Shown: positions 1 through 7,947 of the stretch, in pieces
Layout: every line of letters begins with the position of its first letter
Numbering within the stretch: the stretch's first letter is position 1
Source: CAZNAQ01 sp964585585
Lineage (GTDB): Bacteria > Patescibacteriota > Patescibacteriia > Patescibacteriales > JAGXOH01
Assembly (NCBI GenBank): GCA_964585585.1
Contig: CAZPEL010000022.1
Coordinates: 1-15,404, forward strand
Direction: 5' to 3'
DNA: 15,404 nucleotides
The notes under the pieces: generated by a model
Database searches by the model: none
Told to the model about the DNA's origin: nothing
Seen by the model: only the letters and a program-made list of their open reading frames with translations
Program-made: the position numbers and the translations under genes

Positions 1-40
1 CGTAGGGCTTTGCCCGCTATAGTTTTCAGGAAACAATACC

Positions 41-86
41 TTGACTTTTTTGAAAAGGTTAAAACTTTTTTTCAAAAAAGTTTTAA
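41..86 (+). repeat. AT-rich overlapping inverted repeats upstream of tRNA-Leu
   Basis: Two perfect inverted repeats overlap here. The first pairs 45-56 with 69-80 (12 bp, 12-nt loop) and is followed by four T. The second pairs 59-71 with 74-86 (13 bp, 2-nt centre). They share bases and cannot form together. The first could be an intrinsic terminator for a rightward gene beyond the left edge. A TTGACT at 41-46 resembles a -35 box, but I see no -10 box at proper spacing, so I do not call a tRNA promoter. Function is unproven. Confidence 0.5.
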
Positions 87-90
87 ATAA

Positions 91-177
91 GCCCTGGTGG
101 CGGAATTGGTAGACGCGCACGACTCAAAATCGTGTGGCCTTTTGGCCATGTGAGTTCGATTCTCACCCAGGGCACCA
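91..177 (+). tRNA. tRNA-Leu, anticodon CAA
   Basis: This is a class II tRNA. The acceptor stem GCCCTGG (91-97) pairs with CCAGGGC (167-173), followed by discriminator A174 and an encoded CCA (175-177). The anticodon arm is CACGA-CTCAAAA-TCGTG, giving anticodon CAA, which reads the leucine codon TTG. A long variable arm (TGGCC/GGCCA around four T) is typical of tRNA-Leu. The T arm is GTGAG-TTCGATT-CTCAC. It is the only plus-strand gene seen and converges on the minus-strand membrane-protein gene that ends at 277. Confidence 0.97.
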
Positions 178-224
178 TTCTCATTTCAAATTTGATGATT
201 TAAGATTTTGGGATTTGGAATCTA

Positions 225-255
225 CAAAAAACCTGCTTAAAAAGCAGGTTTTTTT
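225..255. terminator. Intrinsic terminator, probably bidirectional
   Basis: The stem ACCTGCTT (231-238) pairs with AAGCAGGT (242-249) around a 3-nt A loop. It is flanked by A runs on the left and T runs on the right, so a U tract follows the stem in both directions. It lies between the tRNA-Leu gene and the stop codon of the leftward membrane-protein gene and can serve both converging units. Confidence 0.85.
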
Positions 256-276
256 GTTTTATTAAGAGTTTGGGGA

Positions 277-1902
277 TTATTGAGTTTGGATGTTTATTTC
301 TATCCGGTCGCTTAGGTTGGGTACTTTTTGCATAAAAGAAGGGAAGAAGTCTATTTCATAATCCTTAATACTGTCTTTTCCTTCTAAATAAGAAACCAAC
401 TGCTCTTTGTTCAGGTCCACTATCTCCTCTTTATTCACGATCTCGGCATTAGAAGAAGGGGCCACCTCTCCGGAAAAGGAAACATTAATAGTAGCCACCC
501 CCTTGTCCTTGTTAAAATCATTCCAATCAAAGGAAAAACTTTCTTGGTCAACTTCGGCCAAGTTGGTCTGACCGGCCACCAAAGTAGATAGATTCCGACT
601 GGCCAGATCAAGCATTTTTTTGTTATCCAGGGCCACGATATTAACCTCTCCGCTTACGGCAACTTCAAACTCATCCTTTTCCTCGCCGGCCTCGGCATCA
701 ACAGTGGTCTTTACCGAATCTTCGTTGATCCGGAATACAACCCGATCCTTTCCCTTATAAGAATCGCTGAATTCGGACTCCGCCTTTTCCTCCAGGTCAT
801 CCCTTATCTCTTCCAGGGCCTTGTCTATGTCCGACTGCTGGACATATCTCTCGATCTTAACCCGATATTCAAAGCTCTCTTCGCTCTGGGCATAGATATC
901 ATCCTGCAGACCGGCCCACAAACCGGGGATATTGAACTTAGTGGGGTCAATAGCCATTTCCGGACTGGGTTCCTCGGTATAAATTCCCACCTCTACAGAA
1001 CCACCGGCCGGTACCACAACCTGCTCATTTATTCTATACAATTTACCTCCCGGGCTCAAAAGTCGAGTTGTTCGCACCAGGGGCTGGTCCTGGGAATAAT
1101 TATTGATTATCCTGACCCTACCCTCGATCTCCTTGCCAATGGTCTGGGCTCCGGTGCTTTGGAATTTCTTCTTTTCTTCTATTTCCATACTATCCACCAC
1201 TCCTGCAAGGGCCGGCTGGGATACCTGGGAAGAATCACTCTTGTCCTGATTATAAATGTCCACCGGGATACTGTTGTTGACCACTTCTCTTTCCGGATCT
1301 ATGCTTATCTCCAAACTGGGTAGGGAAAAATAGGCCACTCCTCCCAAAAGAATCAAGGTCAAAATAACAAAAGTAATGGCTATTTTACGATATAAATTAA
1401 AAGACAAGGGTTTTTTGGAGGGTTTGCTCTTTTTCTGGTTGTTATCTTCACCCTCATCGGCATCAGAGAAAGGTTCTTCCGGTGTTCCGTCTTCTTCCTC
1501 GGATACATCGGAAAAAAACTCCTCATCAGAAATATTGTCTTCCGCCTTTTCTTCCTCTTGTTCCTCTTCCTGCAACTCTTCTGCCTCCTCTTTTTCGTTT
1601 CGAGTATCCTCCTTGGAGGGAGGTTTTATACCGTTGGATGATTCTTGGGTCTGGGCAATGGTTTCCGGGACCGGTTGTAGCTCCCTATCTTCTTCCACTT
1701 CGGGTGTATTCATTACCTTGATCGGTATCTTAGTCTTTTTAAAACCTTCTCGGGAACGAGTTTCTTTCTTGGAGGAAGAAGTTTTCTTTTTGTTGGTGGC
1801 AGTCTTTTTGGTACTCTTCTTTTTGGAGTCGGAACCGGAAGCAGAGGAAGACTTTTTGGATCCGGTGGACCCTTTGCTTGTTTTGGTTTTAGAGCTTGGC
1901 AT
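277..1902 (-). CDS. Membrane-anchored baseplate-J-like domain protein
   Basis: A 541-residue protein, recognised as the single-pass membrane protein with a baseplate J/gp47-like domain common in CPR bacteria. Residues 1-60 are rich in Ser, Lys and Thr; residues 65-155 are very acidic (Glu/Asp runs); 156-172 are basic; one membrane segment spans about 173-194. The rest should be outside the membrane. Residues about 255-345 show the baseplate-J-like pattern, including LVRTTRLLSPGGKLYR, VVVPAGG and FNIPGL. The end (DFFPSFMQKVPNLSDRIEI) also matches these proteins. The ATG at 1902 is chosen because the frame continues upstream only as AT-rich non-coding sequence into the assembly gap; no Shine-Dalgarno sequence precedes it. 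The molecular role is unknown; a part in a surface or secreted assembly is a guess. Confidence 0.75.
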   Translation of the reverse strand: MPSSKTKTSKGSTGSKKSSSASGSDSKKKSTKKTATNKKKTSSSKKETRSREGFKKTKIPIKVMNTPEVEEDRELQPVPETIAQTQESSNGIKPPSKEDTRNEKEEAEELQEEEQEEEKAEDNISDEEFFSDVSEEEDGTPEEPFSDADEGEDNNQKKSKPSKKPLSFNLYRKIAITFVILTLILLGGVAYFSLPSLEISIDPEREVVNNSIPVDIYNQDKSDSSQVSQPALAGVVDSMEIEEKKKFQSTGAQTIGKEIEGRVRIINNYSQDQPLVRTTRLLSPGGKLYRINEQVVVPAGGSVEVGIYTEEPSPEMAIDPTKFNIPGLWAGLQDDIYAQSEESFEYRVKIERYVQQSDIDKALEEIRDDLEEKAESEFSDSYKGKDRVVFRINEDSVKTTVDAEAGEEKDEFEVAVSGEVNIVALDNKKMLDLASRNLSTLVAGQTNLAEVDQESFSFDWNDFNKDKGVATINVSFSGEVAPSSNAEIVNKEEIVDLNKEQLVSYLEGKDSIKDYEIDFFPSFMQKVPNLSDRIEINIQTQ

Positions 1903-1947
1903 ATCCGGAAAAATTAAATATTTTAAACTAGAAACTGTCTTATTGTA

Positions 1948-1956
1948 ATTATACCA
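1948..1956 (-). promoter_or_regulatory. Extended -10 promoter element for the membrane-protein gene
   Basis: On the minus strand TGG-TATAAT is a perfect -10 hexamer with an extended TGN. It lies 46 bp upstream of the ATG at 1902. The -35 position falls inside the N run, so it cannot be read. Confidence 0.6.
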
Positions 1957-1968
1957 TATTTCCAAAAA

Positions 1969-2068
1969 NNNNNNNNNNNNNNNNNNNNNNNNNNNNNNNN
2001 NNNNNNNNNNNNNNNNNNNNNNNNNNNNNNNNNNNNNNNNNNNNNNNNNNNNNNNNNNNNNNNNNNNN
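1969..2068. other. Assembly gap, 100 N
   Basis: Exactly 100 N, the usual scaffold placeholder, so the true distance is unknown. The 3' end of dnaE and the -35 region of the next gene lie in it. A reading frame that appears to run across it is an artefact. Confidence 0.98.
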
Positions 2069-5000
2069 GAAGTGGAGGCCTGATCGTCAAACTCTTTTAA
2101 AGAACCATTAATATCATTCAAATCCAATTGCTGGGCCTTGTCAGCTAATATTTTTATTTCCTGATCCTTGTCCGAAACTTTACCTTGACAAATGATAACC
2201 TTACCCTCTTCCCAGATTTCCCCGGTGGTTTTTAATAGATTGGGGAAAACCAAGATCTCGGTACTACTAAGCTCATCCTCCACTTTAACAAAGGCCATGG
2301 ATTTACTGTTCCGGGTCACCACCTTTTTCACTACGGTTATAACTCCGGCAATACTTATAAGAGAATCGCTAAAAGAGGTAGAAAGCTCACTCAAGGGGGT
2401 GATCCTGTCCTTAAGATAATTCCTGTAATCATTAAAAGGATGTTCGGTGATATAAAGGCCCAATAATTCTTTTTCCCAACCCAACTTCTCCTGCTGGGTA
2501 ATAGTGCTTCCTTCTGATAATTGAACCCGATTGGGAGTATTGAAATCCTCGAAAGATTGATCCGAGAACAAACTGGACTGCTTACTGTCTTTGAGCTTGC
2601 TGGCCTCCTTATTGAAATTGAGAAGGGCATCAAAATTGGCCAATAATTGCCCTCGGTCGGAAAAACGATCGAAACACCCGCTCTTGATCAAACTTTCCAG
2701 GGATTTCTTGTTCAGATCTTTGTCCGTTACCCGATCCAAAAAATCAAAAACATCCTCATAAGGGCCGTTGTCCTTTCTTTCCTGAATAATAACATCGACT
2801 ATATTTTCCCCCACATTCTTTATAGCATTAAGTCCAAAACGGATCCGGTCATAACCCTTGTCATCCCGAGTAACAGTAAAAGAAGCAAAAGATTCGTTGA
2901 TATCCGGCGGCAGTACCTCTATGTTCATATTCTTGCATTCCTCTATCTCAATGGCCACCCGATCAATATTTTGCTGGTCCGCGGTCAACAAGGCCGCCAT
3001 GAATTCGGCCGGCCAATGCGCCTTTAGGTAAGCGGTTTGGTAACCGATCAAGGCATAACAAGCGGCGTGGCTCCGGTTAAAGCCATAACCGGCAAAGGGT
3101 TCGATAAAGGAAAAAATTTTCTCCGCCAATTCCTTATTAATTCCGTTTTTGACGCAACCGTCAATAAAATTCTCTTTTTGTTTGGCCAATAATTCCGGTA
3201 TCTTCTTACCGACCGCCTTTCTTAAGATATCCGCCTCGCCCATGGAAAAACCGGCCAATTCCTGGGCCATTTGCATCACTTGTTCCTGGTATAGGGCCAC
3301 GCCATAGGTTTTGTCCAGGATGGGTTTAAGCTTGGGGTGAAGGTAGGTTATCTTTTTCTTGCCGTGTTTACCGTTTATATAATCCGGGATCCAGTCCATG
3401 GGGCCGGGGCGATACAGGGCGACCATGGCGATTATATCCTCGAATTGGCTGGGTTTCAGCTCTCGCAAATACCTTTTCATACCCGAAGATTCAAATTGGA
3501 ACACACCGGTGGTCTCTCCTTTTTGGAACAACTCCAGGGCCTTGTCATCATCCAGAGGTATCTCGTCCATTTTTATCTCCACTTCACGGGTCTTTTCAAT
3601 AATGTTTATGGCCGATTCTATAATAGTTAAGTTCTTCAAGCCCAAAAAATCCATCTTCAAAAGCCCCAGGTCCTCCACCGGATGCAGGGAATATTGGGAA
3701 ACAATACTTCGATCCGAAGAAGAGGCGTATTGTAAAGGGGTGTAATCGGTTAAAGGATTCTTGGTTATCAAGACCCCGCAGGCGTGTGTAGAAGCGTGCC
3801 GGGCCACTCCTTCGATCCTCTGAGTGTAATCTAGGAGCTGTTTGGTATAAGGGTCGTTCTGATAGGCCTCTTTTAATTCTTCCACATTTTCCAGGGCTTC
3901 CTTGGCCTTGGAGAACATAGGGATCATCTTGGCTATTTTGTCGCAATAGTCATAAGAATACCCGAGAACCCGGCCCACATCCCGGACCGCCGCCCGGGCC
4001 GCCATAGTTCCAAAGGTTATGATCTGGGCCACCCTATCCTTTCCGTATTTTTCTTCCACATATTCAATAACCTCGTCCCGCCGGGTGTCGGCAAAATCCA
4101 GGTCAATATCGGGCATGGACACTCTTTCCGGGTTCAGGAACCTCTCAAAGATCAGGTCATACTTAAGCGGATCGATATTGGTTATCCCCAATAAATAGGA
4201 AACAAAGGAACCGGCCGCGCTGCCCCGTCCCGGGCCCACCACTATCCCCTGTTCCTTGGCCCAGAAAACAAAATCGGCCACGATCAAAAAATAAGAAGGC
4301 CAACCCATATTCTTAATAACCGACAATTCATAATCCAACCTTTCCCTTTTTTGGTCATCCGCTTCATCATAACTGACCCCATACCTTTTATGCATTCCGT
4401 CCCGGCACAATTTTTCCAGATAAGTATAGCCATCAAAACCTTCTGGTACCTCGAAATAAGGCAGCTGAGTTTCACCCAATTTGATCTCTACATCGCATTT
4501 TTCCGCTATTTTGACCGTATTTTCTATGGCTTCCGGGGCCTCGGGGAAGGCCTCGGCCATTTCCTGCGGGGTTTTCATGGAAAAATCATCCTCCAACATG
4601 CTCATTCGATTCTCGTCTTCTTTCTTCTTCTTGTTCTGTAAACACAGGAGAATGTCCTGGACCTCGGCGTCCTCGCGCTTTAAATAATGAATATCATTAG
4701 TGGCCACCAAAGGAATATTCATTTCCCGGGACAACTCGATCAATTTCCGGTTTATTTCCTGCTGATATTCCAAATGGGGATGGGGCTGTATCTCTAAATA
4801 AAAATTATCCTGGCCCAAAAGATCGTTATACTCCTTGATCCTCTGTCTGGCCTCATCCTCTTTGTCGGCGATCAAGAGTTGCGGGATCTCGCCTCCCAGG
4901 CAAGCGGTGCAAGCTATTAAGCCCTCGCCATATTTCTGCAACAACTCCCAATCGATCCGGGGCTTATAGTAAAAACCTTCCAAATGGGCCAAAGTGCAGA

Positions 5001-5310
5001 GCTGGATCAGGTTGTTATAACCCTGGTTGTTCCGAGCCAAAAGCAAGAGATGATAATTCTTTTTATCCTCCGAGGAGGATTTTTCATGCCTGGAGTTGGG
5101 AGTAATATAGGCCTCAAATCCTATAATGGGCTTAATACCCTCTTTTTGACATTTTTTATAAAAATCAATGACTCCATACATAACTCCGTGGTCAGTTATG
5201 GCCACGGCCGGAGAACCCTGTTCCTTGGCGGTCTCTACCAACTCATCTACCTGAGTTAAGCCATCGAGCAAGGAATAATGGGTATGGTTGTGGAGATGGA
5301 CGAAGTTCAT
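2069..5310 (-). CDS. dnaE: DNA polymerase III alpha subunit, 3' end missing in gap
   Basis: Replicative polymerase subunit. About 1080 residues are visible; the C-terminus falls in the N run. Order: PHP domain (about 1-270), polymerase palm, fingers and thumb (about 280-880), helix-hairpin-helix region (about 820-900) and OB fold (about 985-1065). The catalytic aspartates are D401 and D403 in MPDIDLDF and D554 in KMDFLGL, almost the E. coli numbering. The PHP domain keeps likely metal ligands H5, H7, D40, H41, E66, H87, C137, D206 and H208, which suggests an active PHP exonuclease for proofreading; that is inference. Start: I chose the ATG at 5310, which puts the HLHNH motif at the usual N-terminus; the upstream in-frame ATG at 5334 lies inside a repeat. 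No Shine-Dalgarno sequence precedes either. Little is missing if the protein ends soon after the OB fold. Confidence 0.97.
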
Positions 5311-5314
5311 GGAT

Positions 5315-5414
5315 GCATTGTTAAATTGTTGCATTGTTAAATTGTTCTAATATGATCTTAACTGTTCCATCTAAAATAATGAAACAATTTGATAATGTAG
5401 CAATGCAACAATGG
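5315..5414. repeat. Tandem plus inverted repeat element between uppP and dnaE
   Basis: A 16-bp unit, GCATTGTTAAATTGTT, occurs twice in perfect tandem at 5315-5330 and 5331-5346. The segment 5383-5414 is an imperfect inverted copy of the pair: 25 of 32 positions match, and four of the seven mismatches would be G-U pairs in a plus-strand RNA. The loop is 36 nt. The element fills almost the whole space between the uppP stop and the dnaE start. It looks like a small interspersed palindromic element; a role as terminator or RNA-processing site is possible. Confidence 0.8.
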
Positions 5415-5416
5415 AT

Positions 5417-6214
5417 TTATATAAACGCTGCTGCTATGGTTAGCAGCCCGAAAATCAGGACAAAAACGGCAAAATTCATCTTTTTGGCCAACTTCAAAAG
5501 GAATTTAATGGTCAAAAGGCCGAAAATAAAGGAAGCTCCCAGGGCCAAGAGATTTTCCGGAGATAAATTGAACTTTTCCAAATTCAAAAGAATATTACCG
5601 GCCAGAACCAGCGGTAAACTCATTAAAAAACTCATTTTTAAAGCCGTCTGCTCCTCGAATCTTCGCAGGAGCAGGGCGGAAACAGTGAGGCCGGACCGGG
5701 ACAGACCGGGAAAGGCGGCCGCCCCTTGGGCCAGGCCCAAAAGAATATTGTCGAATTTATTGATCCGGGTGTAGTCCCGAAAATCCTTTTTTTCCAATTT
5801 TTGGGCCCGAAACTGGACACAAGCGGTCATAAGCAACAAAAATCCCACTACCAGGGTTATGGCTTGGGCGGTCATATTCTCGGCCGGTATCTTCTGAGTC
5901 AACTCGTACAGAAAATACCCTAAAATTCCGCTAATTATAGTAGTAACTATCAAAAAATGGAGCAACTTGCGGTTGGCCAAATTTTCTTGAGGATATTTAA
6001 AAAGAGTTCGCACTAAATGACTCACTTCTTTTCGAAAATAGACCAAGGCGGCCAGAAAAGTCCCAAAATGCAAAAACAAGGCCTGTTTTAAGATCTCCTC
6101 CACTCCGGAACCCGGAAAAAAATTGGCCTTGATCAAAAAAATAACCCCTTCCGAACTTAGCGGCAACCATTCTACTATACCTTGAGCGGCCCCTAAAATT
6201 AAAGATTCCCACAT
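5417..6214 (-). CDS. uppP: Undecaprenyl-diphosphate phosphatase (UppP/BacA family)
   Basis: A 265-residue polytopic membrane enzyme expected to recycle undecaprenyl pyrophosphate to the monophosphate carrier for peptidoglycan and other surface polymers. Motif 1 is Q11-GIV-E15 followed by LPLSSEG; motif 2 is PGLSRSGLT (169-177) with R173. Length matches the family (about 265-275). At the position of the conserved His after SS-x-G this protein has V24, and the usual Thr/Ser of SSTG is Glu. The family is still clear. The ATG at 6214 places motif 1 at the expected N-terminus. No Shine-Dalgarno sequence is seen. It follows the htrA terminator and has a candidate promoter at 6242-6270, so it probably starts a new unit that could continue into dnaE. 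Confidence 0.92.
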   Translation of the reverse strand: MWESLILGAAQGIVEWLPLSSEGVIFLIKANFFPGSGVEEILKQALFLHFGTFLAALVYFRKEVSHLVRTLFKYPQENLANRKLLHFLIVTTIISGILGYFLYELTQKIPAENMTAQAITLVVGFLLLMTACVQFRAQKLEKKDFRDYTRINKFDNILLGLAQGAAAFPGLSRSGLTVSALLLRRFEEQTALKMSFLMSLPLVLAGNILLNLEKFNLSPENLLALGASFIFGLLTIKFLLKLAKKMNFAVFVLIFGLLTIAAAFI

Positions 6215-6241
6215 AAATGATGCGCTTAGTATTTTGTAATC

Positions 6242-6270
6242 ATGTTACCAAAGAAAAAGCGGTTTTTCAA
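6242..6270 (-). promoter_or_regulatory. Candidate promoter of uppP
   Basis: On the minus strand TTGAAA (6265-6270) and TAACAT (6242-6247) are 17 bp apart. The -35 matches 5 of 6 bases, the -10 only 4 of 6. It lies just after the htrA terminator and 27 bp before the uppP ATG, which supports it. Confidence 0.45.
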
Positions 6271-6285
6271 TTTTTGTTCCGTCCG

Positions 6286-6323
6286 GAAAAATTCAAGAGC
6301 CATGATGCCATGGCTCTTGAATT
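6286..6323 (-). terminator. Intrinsic terminator of htrA
   Basis: A perfect 15-bp stem (6290-6304 with 6309-6323) and a 4-nt loop. In the minus direction the stem is followed by a T run. It starts 25 bp after the htrA stop codon. Confidence 0.9.
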
Positions 6324-6348
6324 GTGATTAGGTATTCCGAATAAATGT

Positions 6349-7539
6349 TTATTGCATTTTTCTTTCCTCGAGCTTAACTTCCCGGGTTTCTCTGTCCCCG
6401 TCATGAAAAACTCTTAAACTTATTTTCTGGCCCGGGTCATACTGATTGATCACTTCCGCCAGCGGATTGTCCCGATTTATCCTTTGGCCCTCTATTTCCA
6501 AAATGATGTCATTGGCCTCCAGGCCGGCCTTATCCGCCGGAGAACCCGGTATAACCGCCAGATCGCTTATGTTTTCACCTCTAACGACCAAGGCCCCATA
6601 ATCGATCTCCAGATCGTTGTTTTGGGCTATTTCCTCGGTTAACTGAATATACCTGACCCCTAACCACGGACGGACTATCCGGCCGTGCTCTCGAACATCA
6701 TTGATGCTGTTTTTAACCTCATTTACGGGAATGGCAAAGCCGATATTCTCCGCTCCCGAGGCCATGGCGGTATTGATACCGATGACCTGGCCGTCAATAT
6801 TCAACAAAGGACCGCCGGAATTACCTTGGTTAATAGAGGCGTCCGTCTGGATCATGCCGCTTAGCCGTTCCATTTCTCCGGTAGTGCCTCCGGCGGTAAT
6901 AGAACGAGATAAGCCGGAAATAACGCCGGTGGACACGGTATTCCGAAATTCACCCAAGGCATTACCGATAGCTATAACCGTCTGCCCCACCTGGAGATCC
7001 GAAGAATTGCCCAGCTCCACAGTAGGGAATTCCTCCCCTTTTATCTTTAAAACAGCTATATCCAAAACCTCATCCCTGGCCTTGACCTCGGCTTGATATT
7101 TCTTCTGATCGCTGGTTATAACCGTGTATTCCGCGCCCGGATCACTGACCACATGCCTATTGGTCACCACATAACCGTCGGAAGAAACTATAAAACCGCT
7201 ACCTCCGCCCACTTCCTGTCTTTGGGTTCCTCTTTGTTCGTATTGGGGTAAACCAAAAAGTCCTCCGGGTAGTCTTTCCAGTACCGGCACTTCCTTGGTT
7301 ATGATTATGCTGACCACGGCCGGAGATACTTTATTCACGGCGGAAACCACGGCCGACTCTTCCGAAGTCTTTTTTATAATTCTCTCTTTCTCTATTCTTT
7401 GTTCCCGGTCTCCACTATCTCCTGAATCCAGCTGGGAGGCATAATACCAAGCTGAACCCAGACCGGCCACTCCTCCGGCTACGACACTGACCGCCAAGAC
7501 AATGGAAATAAATATCCAAAACCTCTTTTTGGGTGTCAT
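6349..7539 (-). CDS. HtrA/DegP-type serine protease with PDZ domain
   Basis: A 396-residue membrane-anchored protease of the DegP/DegS/HtrA family, expected to degrade or handle misfolded proteins at the cell surface. One membrane segment (about 7-30) anchors it, then a charged linker (38-60), a trypsin-like domain (about 64-285) and one PDZ domain (about 290-390). The triad is complete: H129 in TNRHVV, D160 in VLDIAVL, S241 in QGNSGGPLL. A single PDZ domain and N-terminal anchor resemble DegS or the CPR/Gram-positive HtrA form more than soluble DegP. It follows the small membrane protein with a 27-bp gap, so the two are probably one transcript, ending at the terminator at 6286-6323. No Shine-Dalgarno sequence precedes the ATG. 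Confidence 0.95.
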   Translation of the reverse strand: MTPKKRFWIFISIVLAVSVVAGGVAGLGSAWYYASQLDSGDSGDREQRIEKERIIKKTSEESAVVSAVNKVSPAVVSIIITKEVPVLERLPGGLFGLPQYEQRGTQRQEVGGGSGFIVSSDGYVVTNRHVVSDPGAEYTVITSDQKKYQAEVKARDEVLDIAVLKIKGEEFPTVELGNSSDLQVGQTVIAIGNALGEFRNTVSTGVISGLSRSITAGGTTGEMERLSGMIQTDASINQGNSGGPLLNIDGQVIGINTAMASGAENIGFAIPVNEVKNSINDVREHGRIVRPWLGVRYIQLTEEIAQNNDLEIDYGALVVRGENISDLAVIPGSPADKAGLEANDIILEIEGQRINRDNPLAEVINQYDPGQKISLRVFHDGDRETREVKLEERKMQ

Positions 7540-7566
7540 ATATTTTTAATTAAGAATAAGAAAAGA

Positions 7567-7887
7567 TCATTGTTTGATTTTGTTCCATAGTTCCGCCGGA
7601 ATATCTTCCTTGTCCAGGTTTTTTAAGTCCTTCTCCGAAAGATTCTCCTCGATCTGAGAAGCAGAATTAGTAAGACCGAGAAGGTCCCGATACTCCTGAA
7701 AAGCGTCCTTCAGTAGGGGTGGCAAGTAAATAATACCTAATATAAGAGGAATAACTATTATAATTATCTTGATCACTCCAAAGATCTGCTGGATAATAAC
7801 ATACCTTTTGATATACTTGATCATTTCATTGGTCTCTCGGGTAAGCTCCAGATTTTTCTTGACCAATTTTTTTATTTCCTGATCCAT
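7567..7887 (-). CDS. Small membrane protein of unknown function
   Basis: A 106-residue protein. Residues 1-28 are charged and probably helical (KKLVKKNLELTRETNEM), followed by a strongly hydrophobic segment at about 30-58 with IIIIVIPLILGII, which may span the membrane once or form a short hairpin at the PP turn. The C-terminal half is acidic and hydrophilic. I do not recognise a named family, although small proteins of this design occur in CPR genomes. It stops with TGA. AAAGG eight bases before the ATG is a plausible Shine-Dalgarno sequence. The gene is 60 bp downstream of nrdG and 27 bp upstream of htrA; a link with the membrane protease is possible but rests on position alone. Confidence 0.85.
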   Translation of the reverse strand: MDQEIKKLVKKNLELTRETNEMIKYIKRYVIIQQIFGVIKIIIIVIPLILGIIYLPPLLKDAFQEYRDLLGLTNSASQIEENLSEKDLKNLDKEDIPAELWNKIKQ

Positions 7888-7947
7888 AGAAAGGGCCTTT
7901 CCACCCCCTGTATTGTAATACGAAAAAACAAAGGATGGTTTTTAAAT

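Noticed and set aside
41..46. -35 box for tRNA-Leu
   Set aside because: No -10 hexamer at 15-19 bp; the segment is taken up by inverted repeats.
1376..1948. Serine-rich plus-strand frame of 190 codons
   Set aside because: It is the antisense of the Lys/Glu-rich tail of the membrane protein; low complexity and no support.
277..5334. One 1685-residue DnaE-membrane protein fusion
   Set aside because: The frame is continuous only through 100 N; a promoter and an internal ATG with a complete protein follow.
5315..5346. CRISPR-like repeats
   Set aside because: Only two 16-bp units directly abutting without spacers.
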